A stretch of 64,000 bases of DNA from Virgibacillus halotolerans (GCF_016908515.1 NZ_JAFBEA010000002.1:62001-126000), one strand, 5' to 3'. Positions 43,474 through 53,202 are shown, counted from the first letter of the stretch. A program made the numbers and translations. The notes: generated by a model not told the origin, from the letters alone.

Positions 43474-45108
43474 TTGAATAACAATACTATTATTTTTAAA
43501 AATGGTACTATCTTAACAATGACAGAAGAAAAAATAGTAGAAGCTATTGTAGTAATAGGTAAAAAAATTGAATTTAAAGGTTCTCTCGAACAATGTAGAG
43601 AATTTGCAAATGGAAAAAGCAAGGAAATTGATCTTGAGGGTCAATGTCTCATGCCTGGTTTTGTAGATCCCCATGTACATGTAATGATGTTAGGAATGTG
43701 TCATACATGGGCTGATCTTAGTTATCCGAATGTAAAAAGTATTGATGATATCGTGAAGCAGCTTAAAGAGTTTTCTGAGCAACTACCTGAGGATGTTCCG
43801 ATCCGGGGATTTGGCTTTGATCAACGTAAATTAAAAGAGAGAAGATATCCAACTGCAGAAGAATTAGATCAAGTTTCAAATACCCGCCCTGTGCAAATTA
43901 TGAATAGTAGTGGTCATTGTAATGTTATTAATAATTGTCTGCTTGAACGTAGCGGAATAACACCCGAAACAAAGGATCCAATTGGAGGATCTTTTGGAAG
44001 AGATAAAAATGGTTTTCCAAATGGTCCATTATTTGATAGTGCGAATGATTACTTAGCAGGAGATAAAGGAGTAAGACCAGGAGAGCATGGCCCGAATATT
44101 CATATGCCTGATAGAACAGATAATCTACAACGAAACATTGAGATTGGACAAAACTTATTAATATCTGCAGGTTTTACAAGTGTTAATGATGTGCAAGTTA
44201 CCCGGCAGGAAATGGAATCATATCTTGAGGCGCGAGATAGTGGCTTATTGAAATTGCGAATCGAGTTATCCTATCTATCGAATTATTTGGAAACTATAAA
44301 GGAAATGGGCATTTCTTCGAGATTCGGTAATGATACGCTTACAATGGGATCTTTAAAGTTATATGCTGATGGTTCACTTATCTCAGGAACGGCCTATTTA
44401 AATAAGGCTTATAGTGATACAAATAAAGAAGGCTATTTATTTCACAAACCTGAGGAGTTTAAGCAAATACTTATCGACGCGCATGAATACGGTTTACAAA
44501 CGCTTACCCATGCCCAGGGGGATGGAGCTATTGAACTGGTAATTCAGGGAGTGGAAGAGGCTCAGAAAAAAAGGTTTAGGGTTGACATGAGACATCGAGT
44601 TGAACATTGTGGACTACCTACTAAAGACCAAGTGAAACGTATGGCCGAGTTAAATATTTACCCTGTACCACAACCGCAGCATGTCTATTTATATGGTAAC
44701 AGTGTTTTAAAATCAATTGGTGATCCAGGAGAAAACTATTCACCATATGGATGGTTCAAGCAATATGGGCTTCCAATTGTCTTGTCATCTGATACGCCGG
44801 TGGCATTTCCAAATGCATTTGAAGCAATTTATGCAGCAGTAACTCGAGACACCGCACAAGGAAATATTATTGGTGAAGAACATAAAATCACAATCGAAGA
44901 GGCATTGAAAGGATATACGATTGAAGCTGCAAAGGCTATGCACAAAGAGCATTGCATTGGTTCTATTGAAGTAGATAAGTTCGCTGACTTTGTCATTCTG
45001 GATATTGACCCTTTTACTGTGAAAGATGAGGATATTAAAAATATAAAAGTAACAGAAACATGGATTGATGGTAAGAATGTATTTTCTGTTTCTAGCGTAA
45101 CCATTTAA
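43474..45108 (+). CDS. YtcJ-like metal-dependent amidohydrolase
   Basis: A 544-residue amidohydrolase-superfamily enzyme. The N-terminal small domain has IIFKNGTILTM. CLMPGFVDPHVHVMM carries the first HxH metal ligands. LKLYADGSLISGTAYL, LTHAQGDGAIELVIQG and RHRVEHCGLPTK carry later ones, and SSDTPVAFPNAFEAIYAAV holds the aspartate. Members hydrolyse N-substituted formamides or other amides. It starts with TTG at 43474 behind CGGAGTG. It lies between the AbgB-like hydrolase and a BCCT transporter, so it may take over the product of the first enzyme. Confidence 0.85.
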   Translation: MNNNTIIFKNGTILTMTEEKIVEAIVVIGKKIEFKGSLEQCREFANGKSKEIDLEGQCLMPGFVDPHVHVMMLGMCHTWADLSYPNVKSIDDIVKQLKEFSEQLPEDVPIRGFGFDQRKLKERRYPTAEELDQVSNTRPVQIMNSSGHCNVINNCLLERSGITPETKDPIGGSFGRDKNGFPNGPLFDSANDYLAGDKGVRPGEHGPNIHMPDRTDNLQRNIEIGQNLLISAGFTSVNDVQVTRQEMESYLEARDSGLLKLRIELSYLSNYLETIKEMGISSRFGNDTLTMGSLKLYADGSLISGTAYLNKAYSDTNKEGYLFHKPEEFKQILIDAHEYGLQTLTHAQGDGAIELVIQGVEEAQKKRFRVDMRHRVEHCGLPTKDQVKRMAELNIYPVPQPQHVYLYGNSVLKSIGDPGENYSPYGWFKQYGLPIVLSSDTPVAFPNAFEAIYAAVTRDTAQGNIIGEEHKITIEEALKGYTIEAAKAMHKEHCIGSIEVDKFADFVILDIDPFTVKDEDIKNIKVTETWIDGKNVFSVSSVTI

Positions 45109-45176
45109 TTTTTACAAATGGCTTTAATTAGTTTATCTGGTAACTATTTCTAAGTTGTGATGAAAAGGAGACCTTA

Positions 45177-46772
45177 ATGAAGAAAAACATAGTAGTAATA
45201 GGAGCGCTGATTGTCGTCGCTTTATTTGTAAGTTTTGGTATTATAGCACCAGGTACTCTTGGGGTGATGTCAGAATATATACTTTATACCTTTATAAGTG
45301 AAAACTTTGGCTGGTATTATATGCTCATATCCTTTACTTTTGTAGCGATTTGTTTATATGTTGCTTTTTCAAAATATGGGAAAATCAGGTTAGGTAAAGA
45401 CACTGATAGACCAGAATTTAGTAGGTTTTCCTGGATAGCCATGTTGTATAGCACTGGTCTTGCTATTAGTCTTTTCTTTTGGGGAGTTGCTGAACCAGTA
45501 TTGATGTATATTGAACCACCCTTTGGTGAAGGTGAAACAATGGAATCAGCTAAAACTGCTATGCAGTATACATTTTTTCATTGGGGATTGCATAGTTGGG
45601 CGACATACGCAATCATAGGATTAATGATGGCATATTTCCAGTATAGAAAAGGTACTCCACCTTTAATAAATCATACTTTAAAACCTTTGTTAGGTGAAAA
45701 GGCTTTTGGTCCGATAGGAAAGGTTGTTAATATGATAGCAATTTTTGCTATCATAAGTGGAATAACAACTTCACTTGGACTGGGAGTTAAACAAATGGGA
45801 GCAGGATTTGAATATGCATGGGGAATAAGTAATACCCCTATTAATCAAATTTTTCTCATTTTATTTTTAACGGCCCTGTTCATCCTTTCTGCTAGTACGG
45901 GGATTGAACGAGGTATAAAGTGGTTGTCTAATATTAACATTGTGCTTGCTTTATCAATTATGCTCTTAATATTCATATTAGGACCTACAAGAAATATTCT
46001 CGAAATTTTTGTAAGTACAACAGGTGGATATATAAAAAACTTCATAGATATGAGTTTTCATTTGGAGCCTTTTCTTAATGATTACACATGGCAAGCAGGT
46101 TGGGACTTCTTTTATTGGGGCTGGGCGATAAGTTTTGGTGTGTTTGTTGGTATCTTTATAGCAAGGATATCGAAAGGAAGAACAATCAGGGAATTTATTT
46201 TCGGTGCAGTGCTTATTCCTTCATTAGCTACGATGATTTGGTATTCTACACTTGGTGGAAGTGCACTTTTTAATATTTTAAACCTAGGTAATAATGAGTT
46301 AGCAAATCGGATATTAGAAGATATGGATACTGCTTTATTCTATTTCCTTGAACTATTTCCTTTCAGCCCCCTTCTTATAGGGATGACCCTAGTTTCTTTG
46401 ATTATCTTTTTCGTAACATCTGCCGATTCGACTGTATATGTATTAGGCATGTATAGCGAAGAGACGATGGCCCCCACAAATAAAAGTAAAATATTATGGG
46501 GAATCGTTATTGCAGGGGTAGCTATTTCCTTACTTTTAAGTGGTGGTTTAATTCCTTTACAAACTGTATCAGCTGTTGCAGGATTGCCATTTTCGATCGT
46601 GATTTTAGCTATGTGTGTTTCCTTCTTTAAATCACTGAGAGAGGAATACATTGAAAAAGAGAATTTAAAACAAGAAAGTATTCCTTCATTAGTTTCTAAG
46701 TACAACCAAAATGATTCAAAATCAGAAACAGAAAAGGAAATAGAAGTAGAAATATCAGAAGGCTCCAAGTAA
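45177..46772 (+). CDS. BCCT-family (betaine/carnitine/choline) transporter
   Basis: A 531-residue, 12-helix transporter. RFSWIAMLYSTGLAISLFFWGVAEP and WGLHSWATYAIIGLMMAYF are BCCT landmarks, as is AGWDFFYWGWAISFGVFVGIFIARISKGR, which holds the tryptophan-rich box for quaternary ammonium groups. FVTSADSTVYVLGMYSEE is the typical late segment. It imports a compound with a quaternary ammonium group, or a zwitterion in some cases. As the third gene of a sigma-54 operon it implies that the operon's amide substrate carries such a group (inference). It is preceded by AAAAGGAG. Confidence 0.9.
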   Translation: MKKNIVVIGALIVVALFVSFGIIAPGTLGVMSEYILYTFISENFGWYYMLISFTFVAICLYVAFSKYGKIRLGKDTDRPEFSRFSWIAMLYSTGLAISLFFWGVAEPVLMYIEPPFGEGETMESAKTAMQYTFFHWGLHSWATYAIIGLMMAYFQYRKGTPPLINHTLKPLLGEKAFGPIGKVVNMIAIFAIISGITTSLGLGVKQMGAGFEYAWGISNTPINQIFLILFLTALFILSASTGIERGIKWLSNINIVLALSIMLLIFILGPTRNILEIFVSTTGGYIKNFIDMSFHLEPFLNDYTWQAGWDFFYWGWAISFGVFVGIFIARISKGRTIREFIFGAVLIPSLATMIWYSTLGGSALFNILNLGNNELANRILEDMDTALFYFLELFPFSPLLIGMTLVSLIIFFVTSADSTVYVLGMYSEETMAPTNKSKILWGIVIAGVAISLLLSGGLIPLQTVSAVAGLPFSIVILAMCVSFFKSLREEYIEKENLKQESIPSLVSKYNQNDSKSETEKEIEVEISEGSK

Positions 46773-46931
46773 GCAGTATCAAAAGTTTTATTAAATCAAA
46801 CAGTTAGAGTGTGAATATTTTAATGAGTTTGAAGACGAAAAAGAAAGGGTTTTCTCTGATTGAGTTTTTAAAGATCAAGAGGAAACCTTTTTATATCTAA
46901 GGAAATATTTGACATCTAGGAATTATACGAA

Positions 46932-47234
46932 ATGGAACCTACCCATCGATATGAAGCGCTTATTTCCACTATTGATCTGGATGCAATATACCATGAAATC
47001 AACAAAAGAAAACGACTTGACGCGCAAGTTGAACTGAATTATGCTGCGATGATTATTTCCTATTTTGTTCGAATTGTTGAGCACATCCCCGCGACCAAGG
47101 ATTTAATTAAGCGTCTAAATGAAAACTTTGTATTCAAAATGAATTGCGGATTTTTTGTTCCAGATCATATCCCATCCGAAAGCAACTTATTCCCGCTTGG
47201 TGACCAAACTAAGCGATTCGGATGTGAACTGCCC
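46932..47234 (+). pseudogene. N-terminal part of an IS1182-like transposase
   Basis: The frame encodes EALISTIDLDAIYHEINKRK, VELNYAAMIISYFVRIVEHI and FKMNCGFFVPDHIPSESNLF, the start of IS1182-like transposases as I know them. It runs directly into the end of an IS3-type element at about 47235. The other end of this transposase appears beyond that element at 48420. Confidence 0.65.
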
Positions 47235-48406
47235 CCTGTCAAGTAGACAATAAAAATGATTTAGGCGGCCATAGTCCTGTATCCCATGGGGCTGTGGTCG
47301 TTTAATTTATCGAGATTATAAAAATGAATGTATTCGTCTATAGCTTTAGATAGTTCCTGAAATGTCCCGTACTTATGTAAATAATATTTTTCGCATTGAG
47401 AGTTCCTTAAAAAGATTCAATTGGTCCGTTATCAATGCGCTTTCCGACTCGAGACATACTGTGTGTCATCTCTTTCTTATCTATCCGACGTTTAAATCCA
47501 TGGGAAGTATATTGAAAACCCTGATCACGATGAATAAGTAGACGTTCTTCATCGTTCAATGTGGCTGTTGCCAGGGCCAATATTTAAAAAACAAACCGAT
47601 TATTGTTTCGATGTCTGCTTTGAAATTACGATATAAGATATTCTCCGCAACATGTTGGTAATAGAACGTTTAGAACATTTGTTCTTTTTGCGTATGACAG
47701 ATTGTAATTCAGCGATTTTCATCAATCTATAAGTTTTTTATGATTGAGTTTTTGTTGAAGTTTCTTTTTAAATATACGATTCATGTTTGTCTTCATTTGA
47801 CGGTATCCATAAATACCTTCCACTTTCTCATGAAGCGTTATCATTTCCTTCATAATTTTCCGGTTTTGTAGTTCACGTGTAGAAGAGGACCTATCTCATC
47901 CGGTTCCTTGATAATCTTTTCTGTTCTCCAAGCAGTAAACAGCTATCTCAATTCTTTCTCCTCAAGTGGTTTTTCTCCCATTAGTCATAGAACGTGTTCT
48001 CGCTTTTCCCGTATCTTTTAATTCTATATGACCATTATACTTATTTATCCATCTATTGAGTTAGGAATCACTTGAAATATGATACTTTCGAACAACTTCT
48101 TTATAGGAATATTCTCCCGATAAATAATTAAGTACAGCTGCTTTCTTTGATTCTTTAGAATACCTTTCCCATGATTTTGATTCCTCTAACCCACTTATTC
48201 CTTCCTTTTTAAATGTCTCGATCCATCTATGAAAGGGTGTATCATTAATTTGATATTGTGAACATAATTCCTTTAGTGTATACTCTTCATTTTTGTAGAC
48301 CATTATTACTTCATATTTAAATTCTCTTGAATGAGATCTATTGGATATAAAAAAACTCCCCTAAGATAAAATAGACTTTTATTTTTAATCTGTCTACCTT
48401 AAAGGG
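47235..48406 (-). mobile_element. Inactive IS3-family (IS150-type) element
   Basis: The ends CCCTGTCAAGTAGACAATAA (left) and, on the complementary strand, CCCTTTAAGGTAGACAGATT (right) form imperfect terminal inverted repeats. The minus strand holds a readable orfA and, downstream from about 47700 to 47260, an orfB remnant with LLIHRDQGFQYTSHGFKRR, SMSRVGKRIDNGPIESF and the terminal LSKAIDEYIHFYN-like tail in mixed frames. Internal stops and frameshifts make it inactive. It lies inside an IS1182-like transposase gene. Confidence 0.7.
48061..48303 (-). pseudogene. IS3-family orfA (truncated N-terminus)
   Basis: The frame encodes an HTH transposase subunit of IS3 type: EYTLKELCSQYQINDTPFHRWIETFKKEG, then ERYSKESKKAAVLNYLSGEYS. 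Conserved residues SHSREFKYEVI continue in frame upstream of the first ATG, so the real start lay earlier and is lost. Its partner orfB downstream is broken. Confidence 0.65.
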
Positions 48407-48419
48407 AGCATATCAACGT

Positions 48420-48566
48420 GACCGCTCTATTAAAGGTGTTACATTTGCGAGTAAAAGAACTCGAAACAAAATGGGAGGTGGCCATATCCAAAACTGGGCA
48501 ATGATTATGAACCAACTACTTCTTCATGAAAATTTAAAAAAGAGGGCTTTCAAATACATTGAATAA
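48420..48566 (+). pseudogene. C-terminal part of the IS1182-like transposase
   Basis: The open piece encodes DRSIKGVTFASKRTRNKMGG, then HIQNWAMIMNQLLLHENLKK and a stop. This looks like the far end of the transposase whose start is at 46932. The middle is missing, so the outer element lost sequence when or after the IS3 element inserted. Confidence 0.55.
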
Positions 48567-48610
48567 GTTTTAACTTACACATTTTATCTGACAAGCCCTT
48601 TTCGATAGCA

Positions 48611-49180
48611 TTAAAATGTTGGCGGTGTTGTAATCCACATTGCTTCTACTGTAGTTGCGCCGATATTTTTCCAACCGTGTGCTTTTCTGCTGCAAAAAGT
48701 AATAGAATCCCCTTCATGAAGAATAAATTCTTCACCATCAATACTCATCTTCATTGTTCCAGATAAGATGACAACACATTCTTCATCACTGTCATGAGCG
48801 TAGGGTTTGCCACTGCCGCCACCTGGTTCAATCGTAGAATAGATCACTTGTAAGTGACCACTGGGACCGGTCAATAATTGATCAACAGTGTTCTCTGGTT
48901 CCGGAAATGCTAACTTGCGCCGTTCACCCCTTTTTATATATGTAATTTCATTATTTGTGATTTCATCATCTCCATTCCCAAACAGTGACCCCATTGGCGT
49001 ATCTAATGCCTGCGTTATTTTTTGCATGGAAGCAACCGATGCATTTGTTAATCCTCGCTCGAACTGGCTGATAAAACTAGGTGTCAGACTAGTTTCTTTA
49101 GCAATTTTGTTAATCGTTACTCCTTTCTGTAAACGAATAGAACGTAACCTCTCTCCAATTGATTTTGAATGCTCGTCCAT
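48611..49180 (-). CDS. XRE-family regulator with C-terminal cupin domain
   Basis: A 189-residue regulator. It has an N-terminal XRE helix-turn-helix (about residues 8-66, GVTINKIAKETSLTPSFISQFERGL) and a C-terminal cupin (about 115-185, HDSDEECVVILSGTMKMSIDGE and FCSRKAHGWKNIG). Such proteins often repress uptake or degradation genes and sense small amino compounds. It diverges from the flavin oxidoreductase/SSS operon. A perfect dyad lies between the two genes. Confidence 0.88.
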   Translation of the reverse strand: MDEHSKSIGERLRSIRLQKGVTINKIAKETSLTPSFISQFERGLTNASVASMQKITQALDTPMGSLFGNGDDEITNNEITYIKRGERRKLAFPEPENTVDQLLTGPSGHLQVIYSTIEPGGGSGKPYAHDSDEECVVILSGTMKMSIDGEEFILHEGDSITFCSRKAHGWKNIGATTVEAMWITTPPTF

Positions 49181-49342
49181 ACTTCCACTCCTATTTCATT
49201 TTATTAGCCACTTGTAGAATTAGTCAGATTATAAAGTGCTGTTACCGCAATAGTATCATTAAACGGTCAAGGTCATCTAAATAAATTAATATTAAAAATA
49301 ATTTGACTAAGTGGATTAGAACGATTATAATTAAGTCTGAGT

Positions 49343-49363
49343 TAATTAAGTTATACTTAATTA
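49343..49363. promoter_or_regulatory. Perfect dyad before the oxidoreductase gene
   Basis: TAATTAAGT-TAT-ACTTAATTA has perfect 9-base arms and lies 20 bases before the ATG, over the likely start of transcription. The XRE-cupin protein is the natural candidate to bind it (inference). Confidence 0.5.
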
Positions 49364-49383
49364 TAACGAAGGAAGGAGAATGA

Positions 49384-51345
49384 ATGGAAATGAAATACCC
49401 AACATTATTCTCAAGTTTTATGATTGGCAATGTGAAGTTAAGAAATCGAATAATGACAAGTGGTCACCAGACTACATTGGTTGAAAATCATCTGCCTACA
49501 GAAGATTTTAGTGCTTACCATGTAGAAAGAGCAAAAGGTGGGGTTGGTCTAATAGTGATGGAGGCACATGGGGTACATAAAACGGGACTGAATACGCCAT
49601 ATGCTATTGATGCATCTGATCCCAAAATTATTGACATTCATACACTTTTAACGAAAAAAGTACACGATCATGGTTCAAGGATTTTTGCACAGTTGATCCA
49701 TAACGGCAGGGAGGCTTATTTAAGTGACAACAACACGTCAGTAGTAGCACCATCTGCGATTCCGACAGAACGGTTTCAGATTGTACCAAGAGAACTGGAA
49801 GAGGAAGAAATAGAAGAGATTATTGAGGGATTTGTAACGTCAGCAGTACATTTACAAAAAGCTGGATTAGATGGACTAGAATTCGTTGGATCTCACGCAT
49901 ACCTATTTGAACAGTTCTGGAGTGAGGAAATGAATATCAGACAGGATAAGTGGGGAGGTTCCTTCGAAAATAGGTTAAGATTTTCAAGAGAAGTTATTAA
50001 ACGTGTTAGAGAAGCTGTCGGAGATGACATGGTGCTGGGTATGCGTATTTCACTGGAATCGATGGACGATAAAGGAACGTCAATTGATGAAACACTGCAA
50101 ATTATAAAGCATCTACAGGCTTTGGGGATTTTAGATTACTGGAGTTTGGTTGTGGGTTCCTCTGCCACCCAGAAAGGTAGTTCTTTCATTGTTCCGCCAT
50201 CTTCTGAATCTGCACAGGAGTTATTTGCAAGGACGCAAGAAGTAAGAGAAATTATAGCACATACGCCGTTAATAATTACTTCAAGAATGTATACACCGAA
50301 AATTGCTGAAGAGATGCTGCAAAAGGGTTCTGGTAACGTAATTGGCATGACACGTGCGCTGATTGCCGATCCCCATATGCCTAATAAAGTTTTCCAGAAT
50401 ATAGAAAAACAAGTTATCCCTTGTATTGCTTGTAATCAAGGATGTATTGGCAGGTATCAAGAACATCTTCCTATACGTTGTACAGTGAATCCAAGAACTG
50501 GACAAGAGAATCATTATCAAAATATACTAAAAGCGGAAAAACAGCAACATGTTATAGTGGTTGGTGGTGGACCTGCTGGTATGACGGCAGCAATAACTGC
50601 TAAGCAAAGAGGACATATTGTTGAGCTTTATGAAAAAAGGAATTCCTTAGGCGGACAATTAAATATAATGTCTGGTGCATTGAATAGTGAGCAGGTGACT
50701 AATTGGTATAACTATCTGCTAAATGAAATAGAAAGGTTAGATATTCCAACGCATAAAGGTAAGCGCTTTCAAAAGAGGGAAGTTGAAAGCAAACCTGTTG
50801 ATTCAGTAATATTAGCTACAGGGGCAAAGCCGTATGTTCCATTTGATATTGGAAAAACTTCATATGGTGTTTATACTGCATGGGATATTCTTGGTGGGGT
50901 GAATGTGAGAGAAAAGTCTGTTGTTGTTCTTGACTGGAAAGGGGACTGGATAGGTGTTAAAGCAGCGGAGCGATTAGCACTAAATGAAAAAGAGGTTGAA
51001 ATAATCTCAGCATCTTATGGCATTGGAGAATCGTTACAACAATATATACGAAATAGAACATTAAAAAGATTGGATGAAGCAAACGTTAAATTAACGCCAC
51101 ATTTCAAATTGAAAGAGATAGAAGAAAATGAAATTACTATAAAAAATATATTTAGTGGAAGAAGTGAAAAACGTAGTCCTCAAGCAATTGTTCTTGCAAT
51201 CGGTACGGATGCTTCAGAATCGTTACAACTTTATCGTAGCTTAAAAGGAACAGGGAAGAAAATATATCGAATAGGAGATGCTTACAGTCCTAGGTCACTT
51301 GATGAAGCAGTAGAAGAAGCTTTTAAAACAGGATTAAAAGTTTAA
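49384..51345 (+). CDS. FMN/[4Fe-4S] NADH:flavin oxidoreductase (dienoyl-CoA reductase/N-methyl demethylase type)
   Basis: A 653-residue two-part enzyme. An old-yellow-enzyme barrel (about residues 1-330, KLRNRIMTSGHQTTLVE, FAQLIHNGREA) is followed by a cluster motif CIACNQGCIGRY and a fourth cysteine in PIRCTVNPRTG. The second part is an FAD/NAD half (about 375-650) starting with HVIVVGGGPAGMTAAITAKQRGH. This layout is that of FadH, trimethylamine dehydrogenase and stachydrine/N-methylproline demethylases. With an SSS transporter and an XRE-cupin regulator, an N-demethylation role is a reasonable guess. It starts with ATG behind GGAAGGAG. Confidence 0.87.
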   Translation: MEMKYPTLFSSFMIGNVKLRNRIMTSGHQTTLVENHLPTEDFSAYHVERAKGGVGLIVMEAHGVHKTGLNTPYAIDASDPKIIDIHTLLTKKVHDHGSRIFAQLIHNGREAYLSDNNTSVVAPSAIPTERFQIVPRELEEEEIEEIIEGFVTSAVHLQKAGLDGLEFVGSHAYLFEQFWSEEMNIRQDKWGGSFENRLRFSREVIKRVREAVGDDMVLGMRISLESMDDKGTSIDETLQIIKHLQALGILDYWSLVVGSSATQKGSSFIVPPSSESAQELFARTQEVREIIAHTPLIITSRMYTPKIAEEMLQKGSGNVIGMTRALIADPHMPNKVFQNIEKQVIPCIACNQGCIGRYQEHLPIRCTVNPRTGQENHYQNILKAEKQQHVIVVGGGPAGMTAAITAKQRGHIVELYEKRNSLGGQLNIMSGALNSEQVTNWYNYLLNEIERLDIPTHKGKRFQKREVESKPVDSVILATGAKPYVPFDIGKTSYGVYTAWDILGGVNVREKSVVVLDWKGDWIGVKAAERLALNEKEVEIISASYGIGESLQQYIRNRTLKRLDEANVKLTPHFKLKEIEENEITIKNIFSGRSEKRSPQAIVLAIGTDASESLQLYRSLKGTGKKIYRIGDAYSPRSLDEAVEEAFKTGLKV

Positions 51346-51392
51346 AGATGTTCTTAATATCTTTATTCTACTTTGAAATGGGGGAGCGTATA

Positions 51393-51530
51393 ATGGGAGA
51401 GTTTATTTTCACTATATGTTATGGCGGTGCACTGATAATAATGGGGGTTGTGGTAAAGTTTGCAATACAGAGTACCCAGAGGAAAGAGACTACTTTAAAA
51501 ACACACTCCGAAAAAGAGGAGGTTATATAG
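51393..51530 (+). CDS. Small membrane accessory protein of the SSS symporter
   Basis: A 45-residue protein with one membrane segment (about residues 4-26, FIFTICYGGALIIMGVVVKF) and a charged tail. The ATG at 51393 follows GGGGAG at 7 bases. The stop touches the GTG of the symporter at 51531, so the two are translationally coupled. Several SSS symporters have such a small partner immediately upstream. An in-frame upstream ATG at 51378 is less likely. Confidence 0.65.
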   Translation: MGEFIFTICYGGALIIMGVVVKFAIQSTQRKETTLKTHSEKEEVI

Positions 51531-53120
51531 GTGGTATATGCAATAGGAGTTCTATTCTCGTTTTTAGTATATATTGTTATTGGGATATTTTTGTCTAAGA
51601 AAATATCAAATGTCGAGGATTATTTTGTGTCAGGTCGAAACGCTTCAACATTATTAATTACAGGATCATTAGTTGCATCATTTTTAAGTACTGTTTCGTT
51701 TATGGGGGAAGCGGGTTTTTCTTATGAGGGATACCCCATTTTGTTGTTAATTTTAACAATTTTTAATGGTAGCGGATATATTTTAGGAGTAGTTTTATTC
51801 GGAAGGTATTTGCGAAGAAGTGAGTCTCTGACAGTACCCGAATATTTTGGAAGGAGGTTTAATTCCACAAAGGTGCGTAGAGCTGCCGGAATTACTACTA
51901 TTATCGGAATTGCAGCATATCTTGTAGCTGTTACTCAGGGGGGGGCGCTTCTGTTAAGTTCTATTTTAGATGTACCATACACTGTTGCCTTAGTAATTAT
52001 GTGGATAGCATATACATCTTTTACATTTTTATCTGGAGCTAAAGGAGTGCTTGTCAACGATACTCTCATGTTTATCATATTTTTAGTTGCAGTATTTGTT
52101 GCTGTACCCTATATTATTTACGCTTCTGGCGGTTGGCCAGAGGCACTTATTAATACATCTACTTTAAATTCAAGACCAGATATTTTAAGCTGGCATGGCC
52201 TCACCGGGAAGAATGCTTCAATGGGAACACCAATGGAAGCGTTAGGATGGGCAATTATTATGGGATTAGTTTGGGGTACGGTTGTATCTGTAAGCCCCTG
52301 GCAAACTAGTCGCTATCTTATGGCTAAAAACGAGCATGTGGCAATACGGTCAGGAGTGTTTGCTATGATTGCTTTATTATTTATTTACCTTTTTTTACAC
52401 ATCGGTATGGCAGCAGTATCCTCAATAAATCCAGATATTAATCCAACAGAACAAGTGTTTATATGGTCTGCAATCAATATTTTGCCTACATCGATAGGCG
52501 TTTTGGCTTTAACAGGAATTATGGCTGCGGCACTGTCATCGTGTTCTACATTCTTGCAACTGATAGGAAATAGTGTTGCACATGATTTATCATTTAAGAA
52601 AAAGAGTGATAAATCGGCCTTGAAATTTAGCAGGCTATCTATGATTGGAGCCAGTATTGTTATATTTATTATCACTTTATGGCAACCACCAGCAATTATG
52701 TGGGTAGGTTATTTTGCAGCAACACTATTTGCTGCTTCGTGGGGACCGGTGGCATTTACAAGCATTTATTCTAAACGCATAAATAGTGAAGGAGCATTCT
52801 GGTCAATAGTCATGGGGTTTTTAGGTGTTATTGCGGGTGAGTTGATTCAAAAAGTAGGGGTCTCATTACCAGTGTATTTAAACCCGGCAATTATAGGGGT
52901 TGTTCTGTCGATTATATCATTAGTCGTTGGATCACGATTAGGCACAGTTACGGAAAAAGAGGTGTTATTTAGAAAAGAGTTATTGAAACGTCCTGAGGAT
53001 TTTGATAATGAGAAAGATATGTCTATAACAAAGAGATATCCGAAAATATTGATTGGAAGTGGGGTTACTTTAATCATTATTACATTTGTTTTTTACTACT
53101 TACCTTTGTATATGGAATGA
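51531..53120 (+). CDS. Sodium:solute symporter (SSS family)
   Basis: A 529-residue SSS transporter with 13 or so helices. Landmarks are SNVEDYFVSGRNASTLLITGSLVASFLSTVSFMGEAGFSYEG, LRRSESLTVPEYFGRRFNS and WGTVVSVSPWQTSRYLMAKN. The sequence around SLVASFLSTVSFMGE matches the sodium/substrate unwound helix of the family. It starts with GTG at 51531 behind AGGAGG. It shares the operon with the flavin oxidoreductase and probably imports its substrate, for example an N-methylated amino compound (inference). Confidence 0.9.
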   Translation: MVYAIGVLFSFLVYIVIGIFLSKKISNVEDYFVSGRNASTLLITGSLVASFLSTVSFMGEAGFSYEGYPILLLILTIFNGSGYILGVVLFGRYLRRSESLTVPEYFGRRFNSTKVRRAAGITTIIGIAAYLVAVTQGGALLLSSILDVPYTVALVIMWIAYTSFTFLSGAKGVLVNDTLMFIIFLVAVFVAVPYIIYASGGWPEALINTSTLNSRPDILSWHGLTGKNASMGTPMEALGWAIIMGLVWGTVVSVSPWQTSRYLMAKNEHVAIRSGVFAMIALLFIYLFLHIGMAAVSSINPDINPTEQVFIWSAINILPTSIGVLALTGIMAAALSSCSTFLQLIGNSVAHDLSFKKKSDKSALKFSRLSMIGASIVIFIITLWQPPAIMWVGYFAATLFAASWGPVAFTSIYSKRINSEGAFWSIVMGFLGVIAGELIQKVGVSLPVYLNPAIIGVVLSIISLVVGSRLGTVTEKEVLFRKELLKRPEDFDNEKDMSITKRYPKILIGSGVTLIIITFVFYYLPLYME

Positions 53121-53159
53121 AAGCTTAACTGTAGGAACATTTTTAAATAGGTTTGTTAA

Positions 53160-53202
53160 AGAGCTGTGAGTAAGATCAAAGATTGATCTTACTCACAGCT
53201 CT
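53160..53202 (+). terminator. Perfect long hairpin after the SSS gene
   Basis: Twenty-base arms AGAGCTGTGAGTAAGATCAA and the exact reverse complement enclose AGA. The tail ATCTCTTAGG is not T-rich, but the position (about 40 bases after the stop) favours transcript termination or 3' end protection. Confidence 0.65.
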
